Assembly (NCBI GenBank): GCA_002841355.1
Contig: PHFB01000017.1
Span: 1 to 33,319, forward strand
Length of the DNA: 33,319 bases
Direction: 5' to 3'
DNA from: Actinobacteria bacterium HGW-Actinobacteria-1
GTDB taxonomy: Bacteria > Actinomycetota > Coriobacteriia > Anaerosomatales > Anaerosomataceae
Below the pieces are notes generated by a model. The model searched no databases, was not told where the DNA came from, and worked only from the letters and a program-made list of their open reading frames with translations. Both the position numbers and the translations under genes were made by a program. Of the stretch, positions 1 to 7,528 are shown piece after piece; the first letter of the stretch is position 1; each line of letters starts with the position of its first letter.

Positions 1-1
1 G

Positions 2-766
2 CTCGCGCAGAAGGCGTTCTCGATCGGCGTGCGCATCGAGCACATCCAGCGCGTGGTGAACCGCGCGCAGTACGGTGCTGCGGCCGGGCATCCCGCGCTT
101 GGCGCCGCCGAATACAAGCTCTCGCATCACCTGCGCTCGGGTCGCTCGGTGTATACCTTCTGCATGTGTCCGGGCGGCGAGGTCGTGGCCGCCGCTTCCG
201 AGCCGGGCGGCGTGGTCACCAACGGCATGAGCCGCTTCGCGCGCGAGGGCGCGAACGCGAACTCTGCGTTCCTCGTGAACGTCGGCCCCGGCGACTTCGC
301 GAGCAGCGATCCGCTCGCCGGCGTGGAGTTCCAGCGCCGGTGGGAGCGTGCGGCCTTCGAGCTCGGTGGTCGCGACTTCCGCGCGCCGGCGCAGCTCCTC
401 GGCGACTTCATGCAGGGCGTGCCCTCCTCGGAAGCAGGCGCCGTGCAGCCGACGTACTCGCTCGGCGTCACCTTCACCGACTTGGCGGGATGCCTGCCGG
501 AGTTCGCGGTGGCGGCACTGCGCGAGGTGGCGCCGATCTTCGATCGCAAGATGCGTGGCTTCACCAAGCCGGATTCGCTCCTCACGGGCGTGGAGACGCG
601 CTCGTCATCGCCCGTGCGCGTGCAGCGCGACGACGCGCTCCAGTCGAACATCCGCGGCCTCTACCCGTGCGGCGAGGGTGCGGGGTACGCGGGCGGTATC
701 ATGTCGGCGGCCGTCGACGGCATGCTCTGTGCCGAGGCGGTCCTCAAACGCTATCAGGAGGCGTAG
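2..766 (+). CDS. FAD-dependent dehydrogenase, 3' part (5' truncated by window)
   Basis: The reading frame is already open at base 2 and continues through a possible GTG at 29, so this is the C-terminal part of a longer protein. The 254 visible residues resemble the C-terminal half of the uncharacterised FAD-dependent dehydrogenase family (COG2509 type). An AFSIGVRIEH segment is followed by RAQYG, then a CMCPGGEVV stretch and a GLYPCGEGAGYAGGI motif near the end. In NAD(P)/FAD oxidoreductases such a glycine-rich GEGAGYAGG segment packs against the FAD. The N-terminal dinucleotide-binding motif lies outside the window. The stop codon is followed immediately by the ATG of the SRPBCC gene, so the two are probably co-transcribed and translationally coupled. 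The substrate cannot be inferred. Family assignment is fairly sure, function is not. Confidence 0.8.
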   Translation, partial: LAQKAFSIGVRIEHIQRVVNRAQYGAAAGHPALGAAEYKLSHHLRSGRSVYTFCMCPGGEVVAAASEPGGVVTNGMSRFAREGANANSAFLVNVGPGDFASSDPLAGVEFQRRWERAAFELGGRDFRAPAQLLGDFMQGVPSSEAGAVQPTYSLGVTFTDLAGCLPEFAVAALREVAPIFDRKMRGFTKPDSLLTGVETRSSSPVRVQRDDALQSNIRGLYPCGEGAGYAGGIMSAAVDGMLCAEAVLKRYQEA

Positions 767-1210
767 ATGCAGACGCGGGCATCGATCTTCATCGCGGCGC
801 CGGTACACGAGGTGTTCGCCTTCGTGGCGGACCTGACGAACCAGCCGCGCTGGCAGACCGGCGTCATCTCGGCGACCGTTGTGGGCGGCGGGCCGATCGG
901 CGTTGGATCGCGCGTTCGCGTCGCATCTTCGTATCAGGGGCGCTCCGGCGAGGCCGAGCTGGAGGTCACCGAGTTCACGCCGGACGACCGGATCGGCTTC
1001 CGAACCTCCACGCCCGTGCGCAGCCGTGGCAGCTACGCCGTGCGTGCGGATGGCGCCGGCACCCGCGTGAGCGTGAGCGGCTCGGCGCAGCTGGAAGGTA
1101 TCGCGTCACTCGCTGGCGGTATCGCCGAGAAGATGGTCGAGCGCGAGATGATGCACAGCCTCGAGCGGCTGAAGGCGATTCTGGAGCGCCGGGAGAGCGG
1201 GGGCGCGTAG
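767..1210 (+). CDS. SRPBCC (START-like) family protein
   Basis: This 147-residue protein opens with an SRPBCC/polyketide-cyclase-like pattern: a first strand (TRASIFIAAPVHEVFAFVAD), then an NQPRWQTGV turn, alternating beta strands and a long C-terminal helix from about residue 115. SRPBCC proteins form a deep hydrophobic pocket that binds lipids or aromatic ligands; many bacterial members have no known ligand. The ATG directly abuts the stop of the upstream FAD-dependent dehydrogenase gene, and AGGAGG inside that gene's last codons (755-761) serves as ribosome binding site. A strong hairpin follows the stop. The pairing with a dehydrogenase may mean a shared substrate, but that is only inference. 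Confidence 0.8.
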   Translation: MQTRASIFIAAPVHEVFAFVADLTNQPRWQTGVISATVVGGGPIGVGSRVRVASSYQGRSGEAELEVTEFTPDDRIGFRTSTPVRSRGSYAVRADGAGTRVSVSGSAQLEGIASLAGGIAEKMVEREMMHSLERLKAILERRESGGA

Positions 1211-1230
1211 CTCTGCGGCGGCGCAATGAA

Positions 1231-1256
1231 GAAGACCCGCCATGTGGCGGGTCTTC
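1231..1256. terminator. Bidirectional hairpin terminator between convergent genes
   Basis: There is a perfect 11-bp stem (GAAGACCCGCC, loop ATGT, GGCGGGTCTTC). It lies 20 bases past the SRPBCC stop and 28 bases before the end of the convergent membrane-protein gene. The bases after the stem on the minus strand are T-rich (TTCATT), while the plus side lacks a U tract. Read as an intrinsic terminator serving both genes. Confidence 0.75.
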
Positions 1257-1284
1257 GTGTGTGCGGGGGAGTGCTGCTGTCCTT

Positions 1285-1872
1285 CTAGGCGAGCGTGCTC
1301 CGTGCGGCGAACGCGAATGCCAGCTCAGGCTTGGTCGAGTACGCACGCTCGTACGCTTCCTGCTCGCGGCGGGCCAGCCAGAAGAGCGCAGAGGCGGTGA
1401 GCATCGGGCCGATGAGCGCGAAGGTCATGATGCCCCAGACGCCAGCCTCGAACTGGTAGATGATGCCCCATGCGATGACCGCGAGGGAGGCGAGCAGCAG
1501 AAGCGCGGCGGTGAAGCGCTCGTAGTACCAGCCGAGCACGAGCGTCACGAGGACTGCTGCGAGCGGCACGACGGCACCCATGACGGCTTCGCCGGTGCCG
1601 GAGGTCCCGAACGAGTACATGCCCGCGAACGTCGCGATCGACCAGAAGACGCCGCCCACGATGACGAACGCACGGGCCACACCGCGCTCGACCGTGAGGC
1701 GCATGACGGTGTCCTTCTCGGTAACCTTCTCGGCCACCTTCGGCGCTGCGTTCTTGCGTGACTGGATGATGTCGTATGCCATGACCCCGAAGGCCAGCGG
1801 CACCCCGACAAGGAACGCCACTACGGCAACGATCTCAAAGACGATGATGAATGTCGCTACTGCGAGCCCCAT
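1285..1872 (-). CDS. Hypothetical polytopic membrane protein
   Basis: The 195-residue protein has about five predicted hydrophobic segments: roughly residues 5-32, 68-86, 93-114, 118-137 and 146-166. A charged cytoplasmic-type loop (residues 38-62) lies between the first and second, and a charged tail of about 30 residues follows. The ATG is supported by AGGAGGT eight bases upstream. I do not recognise the family; no catalytic or ligand motif is visible. It lies downstream of, and in the same direction as, the histidine kinase gene with a 153-base gap, so it could be read from that operon or from its own promoter. It ends facing the SRPBCC gene across a shared terminator hairpin. Confidence 0.75.
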   Translation of the reverse strand: MGLAVATFIIVFEIVAVVAFLVGVPLAFGVMAYDIIQSRKNAAPKVAEKVTEKDTVMRLTVERGVARAFVIVGGVFWSIATFAGMYSFGTSGTGEAVMGAVVPLAAVLVTLVLGWYYERFTAALLLLASLAVIAWGIIYQFEAGVWGIMTFALIGPMLTASALFWLARREQEAYERAYSTKPELAFAFAARSTLA

Positions 1873-2025
1873 TGCGATCGACCTCCTGGATACCTGAAGC
1901 GGAACGACCTTCCGCAGTTCCTATCAAGGAGTTTCTCCCGTGCGGGGGACCTTGAGGTTCGTGGAGGGTTGGAGTCTTGTTAGGGTTTTGTGAGTCCCGC
2001 AGAGGCGCTCAAGAGGCCCGTGTGG

Positions 2026-3789
2026 CTACGCGCGCGCGAGCGTGAACGAGAACGTCGTGCCGCCCCCGACAGCCGAGCGGACATCGATCGTTGCGCCGTG
2101 CGCCTCCACGATCTCCTTGGCAATGGCGAGGCCCAGCCCCGTGCCCGTGCCACCGGCTCGCGAGGTGTCCGCGCGGTAGAAGCGCTCGAAGACGCGGTCG
2201 ATCTGGTCCAGTTCGATGCCGGGGCCCTCATCGGTGACCGAGAGGCGAACCCTGTCGCCATCGCCATGCGCCTCGAGGTGAATGCGGGTGCCCTCCGGCG
2301 AATGCTTGAGCGCGTTATCGGTGAAGCTCAACAGCACCTGCACCACACGGTCACGGTCGGCCATCACCTTGAGCTCGCCATCGGGGATCGCCATCTCGAG
2401 CGACACGCCGGCCTGCTCGGCAAGCGTGCGCATGACTCCGGTGACGTCCGCGAAGAGGTCCTCCACGTACTCGGGCGCTGGCGAGAGCTGCAGGCTACCC
2501 GCCTCGAGCCTCGCGAGCGTGAGGAGGTCGGCAACCAGGCGTCCGAGCCGCTCCACCTCGGCCTGCATCGTCTGCAGGAACTCGTCGCGTACTTCCGGAC
2601 GGTCCTTCGCGCCGTCCAGCAGGAGCTCCAGCATGCCCTTGAGCGCCGCGATCGGCGTGCGCATCTCGTGGCTTGCATCGGCCACGAAGCGCCGCTGCGC
2701 GTCTTCCAGGCGCTGACGTTCGGTGACATCCGAGAGAAGCAGCACCGCGCCGTCAACGGCTCCAGCGGTGTCGAGCAGCGGCGTGCAGTGCAGCCGGACG
2801 GCCCGGGCATCGAGCGTCACGGTGCGCGTCGCGCTGGCACCGCCGAGACCCTCGCGAACGACTTCCAGCACCCCGGCATCGGCGATCGTGTCGGCGGCGG
2901 GCGTCCCGGTCGCCTCGGCGGGCTCTACCGAGAGCAGGCGGGCCGCTTCGGGGTTGATCACGCGTAGCAGTCCCGCCGAGTCGATCGCCACGACGCCTTC
3001 CGCCATCGACTCCACCACGGCCGCGATCTCGCGGCGGCTCTCCTCGATCGCCGAGAACGCTTCGCCAAGCGTGGCGGCCATGGAGTTGTACGACTCGGCA
3101 AGGTCCTGGATCTCCGAGGGCACGAGGTTCGTCGGGAGACGCTGCTCGAAGTCGCCGGCCGCGATGCCGGCTGCAGCGTCCGACATCGCCTGGATGCGTC
3201 TGCCGATGAGTTCCGAGAAGCCGAAGCCGAGCAGCCCCGCCACCGCGAGCGAGATCCAGAACGTGACCCAGAGCCGGTCGCGGACCGACTGGAGGATCGT
3301 CACTGACGGGTCGGCCGAGCTGGCAGTGACGACGACGCCCTGCAGGCTCCCGTCTCGGCCATGGAGCGGTTGGGCAGCCACGATCCAACCGTTGCGGCGA
3401 AGGTCGCTCGTCACGTACGACGCGTCCTCGGCCAGGCCCTTGAGCCGTGCCGACTCCAGCACCGCATCGAGCGGGGCGGCGTCGTGCGCCGACTGCATGA
3501 GGGCACCGTCCTTGTCGTACACCCAAATGCCGCCGCCGTAGATGGTGCGGTACTCGGCGACCACGTCACGCAACGCGCGCGTGCCGTCAACGCCAAGCGG
3601 GAACTCGGGCTTGAGCCGCTCGGCAAGCGCGTACGCGTTGCGCAACTCGCTCGTCTCGGTCGTTTGCGTGAGCGTGGCTTTCACGCCTGCGGACAGCGAC
3701 CCAGAGAGGATCAGGATGGCGACGACGATGACGGCGATGAAGAGCTCGGTCTGCCAGAGGCGGATCGAGCCCCGGCGACGTGCAGGCAT
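2026..3789 (-). CDS. Sensor histidine kinase, PhoR/WalK-like (HAMP-PAS-HisKA-HATPase)
   Basis: A 587-residue membrane sensor kinase. Visible order: TM1 (about 15-36), an extracytoplasmic sensor region of about 135 residues (37-172) with a short PAS/Cache-like WVYDKDGALM strand-turn, TM2 (about 173-196), HAMP (197-250), a PAS domain (about 253-355), and HisKA with phospho-acceptor His374 in DASHEMRTP. The HATPase_c domain follows, with the N box around Asn492 (DNALKHSPEG), the G1 box DEGPGI and the G2 box GTGTGLGL. The gene starts three bases after the stop of the response-regulator gene, so the two form an operon. PhoR and WalK share this architecture; the stimulus is not readable from sequence. 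The divergent cytochrome operon begins just beyond its partner, making envelope or respiratory control possible. Confidence 0.93.
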   Translation of the reverse strand: MPARRRGSIRLWQTELFIAVIVVAILILSGSLSAGVKATLTQTTETSELRNAYALAERLKPEFPLGVDGTRALRDVVAEYRTIYGGGIWVYDKDGALMQSAHDAAPLDAVLESARLKGLAEDASYVTSDLRRNGWIVAAQPLHGRDGSLQGVVVTASSADPSVTILQSVRDRLWVTFWISLAVAGLLGFGFSELIGRRIQAMSDAAAGIAAGDFEQRLPTNLVPSEIQDLAESYNSMAATLGEAFSAIEESRREIAAVVESMAEGVVAIDSAGLLRVINPEAARLLSVEPAEATGTPAADTIADAGVLEVVREGLGGASATRTVTLDARAVRLHCTPLLDTAGAVDGAVLLLSDVTERQRLEDAQRRFVADASHEMRTPIAALKGMLELLLDGAKDRPEVRDEFLQTMQAEVERLGRLVADLLTLARLEAGSLQLSPAPEYVEDLFADVTGVMRTLAEQAGVSLEMAIPDGELKVMADRDRVVQVLLSFTDNALKHSPEGTRIHLEAHGDGDRVRLSVTDEGPGIELDQIDRVFERFYRADTSRAGGTGTGLGLAIAKEIVEAHGATIDVRSAVGGGTTFSFTLARA

Positions 3790-3792
3790 CTC

Positions 3793-4467
3793 CTACTGCT
3801 CCCTGAGCCGGTAGCCGTAGCCGCGCACGGTGAGGACGTAGATGGGGTTCTTGTGGTCCGCCTCGATCTTCTCGCGGATGTTGTGGATGTGAACGTCGAC
3901 GGCACGCTCTTCGCCAACCGGCGACTCGTCCCACAGCGCCGCCAGGATCGCCTGGCGCGAGAACGCCTGGCCGGGATGACGCGCGAGGTGCAGCAGGATG
4001 CTGTACTCGGAGGTGGTGAGGTGGATCGGCTGACCGGCGAGCGTCACCTGGCGCGACAACGCGTCGATCTCAAGCTCGCCCACGCGGATCTTCTCGGCAG
4101 GCGCGCCCTCGACGCGGCGGAGGATCGCTTTCACGCGGCTGACCAGCTCGCGCGGGGAGAATGGCTTGGTGACGTAGTCGTCGGCTCCGAACTCCAGGCC
4201 GAGGATTCGGTCGATCTCATCACCGCGCGCCGAAAGCATGATGATGGGTACATCTGACTTGGAGCGAAGGTCCTTGGCGATGTCGAGCCCGGACTTGCCG
4301 GGAAGCATGACGTCAAGGATGACCAGGTCAGGCTTCACCTGGTCGAACATGAACTCCGCGCCGTAGCCGTCCCGCGCAAGGTGGACCTCGTAGCCGGCCT
4401 CGGCAAGCGCGTAATCGACGATCTTGAGAATCGACTCTTCGTCGTCCACGACCAGGATCTTCTTCAC
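3793..4467 (-). CDS. OmpR/PhoB-family response regulator
   Basis: A 224-residue two-domain regulator. The receiver domain shows the acidic pair at Asp9/Asp10, phospho-acceptor Asp52 (VILDVMLPG), switch Ser79 and Lys101 (KPFSPRELV). The C-terminal half is a winged-helix DNA-binding domain with the LTTSEYSILLHLARHPG and VDVHIHNIREKI segments typical of OmpR/PhoB proteins. The start is GTG, preceded by AGGAGG. It is first in an operon with the histidine kinase. A Pho-box-like direct repeat lies about 67 bases upstream, which would fit autoregulation. PhoP/PhoB is the closest type by architecture, but the regulon cannot be fixed from sequence alone. Confidence 0.95.
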   Translation of the reverse strand: MKKILVVDDEESILKIVDYALAEAGYEVHLARDGYGAEFMFDQVKPDLVILDVMLPGKSGLDIAKDLRSKSDVPIIMLSARGDEIDRILGLEFGADDYVTKPFSPRELVSRVKAILRRVEGAPAEKIRVGELEIDALSRQVTLAGQPIHLTTSEYSILLHLARHPGQAFSRQAILAALWDESPVGEERAVDVHIHNIREKIEADHKNPIYVLTVRGYGYRLREQ

Positions 4468-4510
4468 GACCGCTCCTCCTTGAGAGCGCGACCCATCACC
4501 AGATGAGCAT

Positions 4511-4524
4511 ACCCGACATCGGGT
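4511..4524. repeat. Small perfect inverted repeat in the regulator leader
   Basis: ACCCGA, two bases, TCGGGT form a 14-base perfect palindrome. It lies between the Pho-box-like repeat and the response-regulator start. It overlaps or flanks the likely promoter -10 of the minus-strand operon (TATGCT, complement of 4506-4511), so it could be an operator. No regulator is identified. Confidence 0.35.
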
Positions 4525-4533
4525 AAAAGCCCG

Positions 4534-4550
4534 CTAACACAACCTTAACA
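4534..4550. promoter_or_regulatory. Pho-box-like direct repeat (CTAACA-N5-TTAACA)
   Basis: CTAACA (4534-4539) and TTAACA (4545-4550) are separated by five bases. Gram-positive PhoP binding sites are built from TTAACA-like hexamers with about five-base spacing. On the minus strand the pair ends 22 bases upstream of a -10-like TATGCT (complement of 4506-4511), about where an activator that replaces a poor -35 would sit. It lies between the divergent regulator operon and the cytochrome operon, so it could act on either. Only two hexamers are present, where strong PhoP sites usually have more. Confidence 0.4.
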
Positions 4551-4663
4551 GGACGGGAATACCGCACGAATGGTCCAGGTCAGGGCCGCTGATAGTGTCA
4601 GGTCGTTCGGAGGATGTGCAGCCAACAGGGTGCGAACAAGGTGGTGTGAGAGCCATAGACGCG

Positions 4664-5365
4664 ATGCATGGATCCAGCATGGCAGGTTCCCGGAAACGAA
4701 TGCGGTTGCGAGCCGGGAGCTCGGTCTTCCTGGCGGCGCTGGCGGTGTTCATGCTCGCCGGCATCTTCTTTGCCCCGAGCGCGTTCGCGGGGCAGTCTTC
4801 GACAGGTGAGCTTGCGTTCTACCCCTGCACGAAGTGTCACCCGGTAACGCTTGATGCCGGTGGCAACCCGGTGCCGCCACTACCCAACGGTTTCAAGAAG
4901 CACACGATCACGCTTGAGGTACACGACACGCTCGGCAAGGACGAGAAGGCGTGCCTGCAGTGCCACGACGATCCGTCGCGCAACCCCGGTATGCTCATCG
5001 CGCCGGACGGCTCGCTCATCGACATCACCGGCGACGTCTCCCGTGTGTGCCAACGCTGCCATTTCGAGAAGTACCGCGAGTGGCAGGAGGGCGTTCACGG
5101 CAAGAACCTCCCCAAGTGCACCGCTGCCGGTTGTCACGACCCGCACACGCCTTCCTGGATCTACGTCGCGGCGCTGCCGCCGTTCCTCGGCACCGGTCTG
5201 GAAGTGCATGCAGTGGCCGAGCACGAGCCGTTCAAGCCGCTCGCCGGTCCGCCGGTCTATCCTCCCGTCTACACGCCACTCTCGCTCGTCATCGTGGCTT
5301 CGATCGGTGCTGTAATCGGCGCAGGCACGCTCGCCCTGCTGATCATGGGAAGGTCCAAGCGATGA
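4664..5365 (+). CDS. Tail-anchored tetraheme-type cytochrome c, first gene of the respiratory cluster
   Basis: With the ATG at 4664 the protein has 233 residues; ATG 4679 and 4700 and GTG 4595 are also in frame, and no start has a strong ribosome site. There is a Sec-type signal (about residues 18-42, ending near SAFAG). Heme sites follow at CTKCH (55-59), CLQCH (97-101), CQRCH (129-133) and a longer-spaced CTAAGCH (152-158, CX4CH, known from tetraheme cytochromes c3). A C-terminal hydrophobic helix (about 202-228) and a basic tail anchor it with the heme domain outside. Its TGA overlaps the ATG of the ferredoxin gene (ATGA), indicating translational coupling. In related NrfD-type complexes such a cytochrome exchanges electrons with the iron-sulfur subunit; that role here is inferred. 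Confidence 0.88.
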   Translation: MHGSSMAGSRKRMRLRAGSSVFLAALAVFMLAGIFFAPSAFAGQSSTGELAFYPCTKCHPVTLDAGGNPVPPLPNGFKKHTITLEVHDTLGKDEKACLQCHDDPSRNPGMLIAPDGSLIDITGDVSRVCQRCHFEKYREWQEGVHGKNLPKCTAAGCHDPHTPSWIYVAALPPFLGTGLEVHAVAEHEPFKPLAGPPVYPPVYTPLSLVIVASIGAVIGAGTLALLIMGRSKR

Positions 5366-6261
5366 CCAAGAAGAACGACCCCATTCCCGCCGACGCCACA
5401 GCGCCCGAGGGCCTCACGCTCTCACGCCGGAGCTTCATCGAAGGGCTTGGCGCCACCGCGGGCATCCTCGCTGCGGGCTCGGTCCCGGCATTCCTCTCGG
5501 CGACCGCAGGCTCTGCGACCGCTTCCGAGGCGGCCGTTGAGGGAGACTCGCTCGCGCCGATCATCGAGGAAGACCAGGCGGTCAATTACCCCGGCAAGCC
5601 GGTGAAGTACGCAGATCCCGCGGGTGACCAGAAGTGGGCGATGGTCATCGACGTGAAGGCCTGTATCGGCTGCCGTCGCTGCGTCTACGCATGCGTGAAG
5701 GAGAACAACATCGGCCGGAACTCCGGCTTCACCTACATCCAGGTGCTTGAGATGGAGCCCGGGAAGATCGACCTCGAGAAGGCCGACCCGCACTACACCG
5801 AAGGCGGCGACCCGGATAAGTGGTACCTGCCGGTGCAGTGCATGCAGTGTGCGAAGCCTACGTGCGTGTACGGCTGCCCGGTCATCGCCACCTGGAAAGA
5901 GCCGGACGGCATCGTCGTCATCGACTACGACAAGTGCATCGCGTGCCGCAACTGCCTGGTCACCTGCCCGTACGACGCCCGCCACTTCAACTGGGTCGAG
6001 CCCGAGGTGCCCGCTGCTGAGCGCAACCCGCTCGTTCCGGTCGAGGAGAAGGCCGGCGTCGTGGAGAAGTGCACGTTCTGCATCCAGCGGACGCGCAACG
6101 GCCAGACGACAGCGTGCGTGGAGGCCTGCCCGGTCGGGGCGCGCAAGTTCGGCGACCTGAACGATCCAGAGAGCGAAGTCTCCATCCTGCTCAAGACCCG
6201 CCGTGTCTGGCGTTTGAAGGAAGAGACCGGCAACGAACCGATGATCTGGTATGTGGGGTGA
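5362..6261 (+). CDS. Tat-exported four-cluster ferredoxin subunit (DsrO/HmcB/PsrB-like)
   Basis: This 299-residue protein opens with a twin-arginine signal (SRRSFIEG at about 21-28, followed by a long Ala/Gly-rich hydrophobic stretch). Four cysteine clusters then form the arrangement of DMSO-reductase-type electron-transfer subunits: CIGCRRCVYAC, CMQCAKPTCVYGC, CIACRNCLVTC and CTFCIQRTRNGQTTACVEAC. That gives 16 cysteines, enough for four [4Fe-4S] clusters. A Tat signal places it on the outer face of the membrane, where such subunits dock on NrfD proteins. It overlaps the upstream cytochrome gene by four bases and is followed after six bases by the NrfD gene. It probably passes electrons between the NrfD quinone site and the cytochromes. 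Direction of flow is not deducible. Confidence 0.93.
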   Translation: MTKKNDPIPADATAPEGLTLSRRSFIEGLGATAGILAAGSVPAFLSATAGSATASEAAVEGDSLAPIIEEDQAVNYPGKPVKYADPAGDQKWAMVIDVKACIGCRRCVYACVKENNIGRNSGFTYIQVLEMEPGKIDLEKADPHYTEGGDPDKWYLPVQCMQCAKPTCVYGCPVIATWKEPDGIVVIDYDKCIACRNCLVTCPYDARHFNWVEPEVPAAERNPLVPVEEKAGVVEKCTFCIQRTRNGQTTACVEACPVGARKFGDLNDPESEVSILLKTRRVWRLKEETGNEPMIWYVG

Positions 6262-6267
6262 TGCGAC

Positions 6268-7521
6268 ATGGCTAAGAAGCTGATCACCACCACCGCACCC
6301 GGCGTCTACCGCTTCATCGGCGTTGATTTCAACATCGGCGCGCTCAAGTCGGCCGGCAAGCGCTACTGGATGTTCGTAGCGCTCCTCGGCATCATCATCA
6401 CCCTCGGCATCGTTGCGTGGGGGACGGCGCTCGCCAATGGCGGCTCCGTGATGGCGATGCGCGACAACTACCCGTGGGGACTGTGGTTCACCAACTACAT
6501 GTACTACGTCGGTCTCTCGGCGGGTGGCCTCATCGTCTACGCGAGCGTCCACCTCTTCGGTGCCGAGCAGTTCAAGCCGCTGTCGCGTCTCGCCGTACTG
6601 CAGGCAGGCGTGCTCGTGATGCTTGCGCTTCTCGGCATCATCACCGACATGGAACGCCCGTGGCGAGCGGTGTACATGTTGCTCACGCCCAATGGCACGT
6701 CGCCGTTCGTGTACACGGGCAGCGCGGCGAACATCTACATGATCATCTGCTTCGTGGACCTATGGGTGCTCATCACAGGGTTCGGCGGGAAGAAGCTCGC
6801 CCAGCGCATGACGCTCATTGCGCTCCCGTTCGCGATCTACCTGCACACCACTACAGCGTTCGTGCTCTCGCTCAACAAGTCGCGTGAGCTGTGGAACTCG
6901 GCCGTCATGGTGCCGATCTTCCTGACCTCGGCCACCGCCTCCGGTATCGCGCTCCTGCTGATCTGCGCGTACATCATGCAGAGCATCGGGGTGTTCAAGT
7001 TCGCATCGAGCATGTTCCGGAGCCTGGCAACCCTGCTGGCGACGGTCATCATCATCGACCTGTTCCTGCTGCTGGTAGAGATCCTGAGCGTGTTCTGGCC
7101 GACCTCGGCTAAGCCGGGGCATGTGGTGCGCCTTGAGCACTTCTTCACCGGCGAGTACGCCTGGGCGTTCATCCCGGTGCTGATCCTGGGAATCGGCGCG
7201 TTCGTGCTCCTTGCCGGACGCAAGACGCGGCATCTGCCCGCCATCCAGATCACGGCCTCGGCGATGTACGTCGTCGCCATCTTCTTCAAGCGGTACTCGC
7301 TCATGGCGATGGGCTTCTCCACGAACACGCTGGGTCAATACTCGTCGCCGTACTTCCCGAGCCTCGTCGAAGTGCTCATCGCGCTTGGCCTGCTCTCGGT
7401 CGGTCTGATGATCATGACGCTCAGTGCCAAGGTACTTCCGCTGCAGGTGCCCGAGGACGAGCACGACGAGGAACCCGCTGCGCTTGGCGCCGGCGCGGAA
7501 CCCGTCGTCGAGGCAGGGTGA
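6268..7521 (+). CDS. NrfD/PsrC-like quinol-interacting membrane subunit
   Basis: The 417-residue protein has about nine or ten hydrophobic segments and the NrfD-family feel of DsrP, HmcC and QrcD: an N-terminal segment before the first helix, PWGLWFTNYMYYVGLSAGG in the second helix region (about 71-89), and ITDMERPWRA (about 125-134), a conserved loop in this family. NrfD-type subunits carry no cofactor and oxidise or reduce menaquinone next to an external ferredoxin subunit. The ATG at 6268 has a GGGGTGATG ribosome site and lies six bases after the ferredoxin stop. No molybdopterin or other catalytic subunit is encoded beside it, so the cytochromes downstream are the likely redox partners. 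Confidence 0.92.
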   Translation: MAKKLITTTAPGVYRFIGVDFNIGALKSAGKRYWMFVALLGIIITLGIVAWGTALANGGSVMAMRDNYPWGLWFTNYMYYVGLSAGGLIVYASVHLFGAEQFKPLSRLAVLQAGVLVMLALLGIITDMERPWRAVYMLLTPNGTSPFVYTGSAANIYMIICFVDLWVLITGFGGKKLAQRMTLIALPFAIYLHTTTAFVLSLNKSRELWNSAVMVPIFLTSATASGIALLLICAYIMQSIGVFKFASSMFRSLATLLATVIIIDLFLLLVEILSVFWPTSAKPGHVVRLEHFFTGEYAWAFIPVLILGIGAFVLLAGRKTRHLPAIQITASAMYVVAIFFKRYSLMAMGFSTNTLGQYSSPYFPSLVEVLIALGLLSVGLMIMTLSAKVLPLQVPEDEHDEEPAALGAGAEPVVEAG

Positions 7522-7528
7522 GTCCTCA

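Noticed and set aside
166-1761. A 531-codon open frame on the plus strand, Arg/Gly-rich, overlapping the dehydrogenase and SRPBCC genes.
   Set aside because: High GC gives long chance frames. Its composition is Arg-rich and low-complexity, it spans two genes and a terminator, and the real genes have recognisable families.
1990-2967. Long plus-strand frames antisense to the histidine kinase.
   Set aside because: The complement encodes a complete kinase with all motifs; the antisense product is Arg/His-rich with no domain.
4595-4663. GTG 4595 as start of the first cytochrome.
   Set aside because: It would add 23 residues ahead of the signal peptide and would sit in the promoter region; a start at 4664 or later fits a normal signal peptide better.
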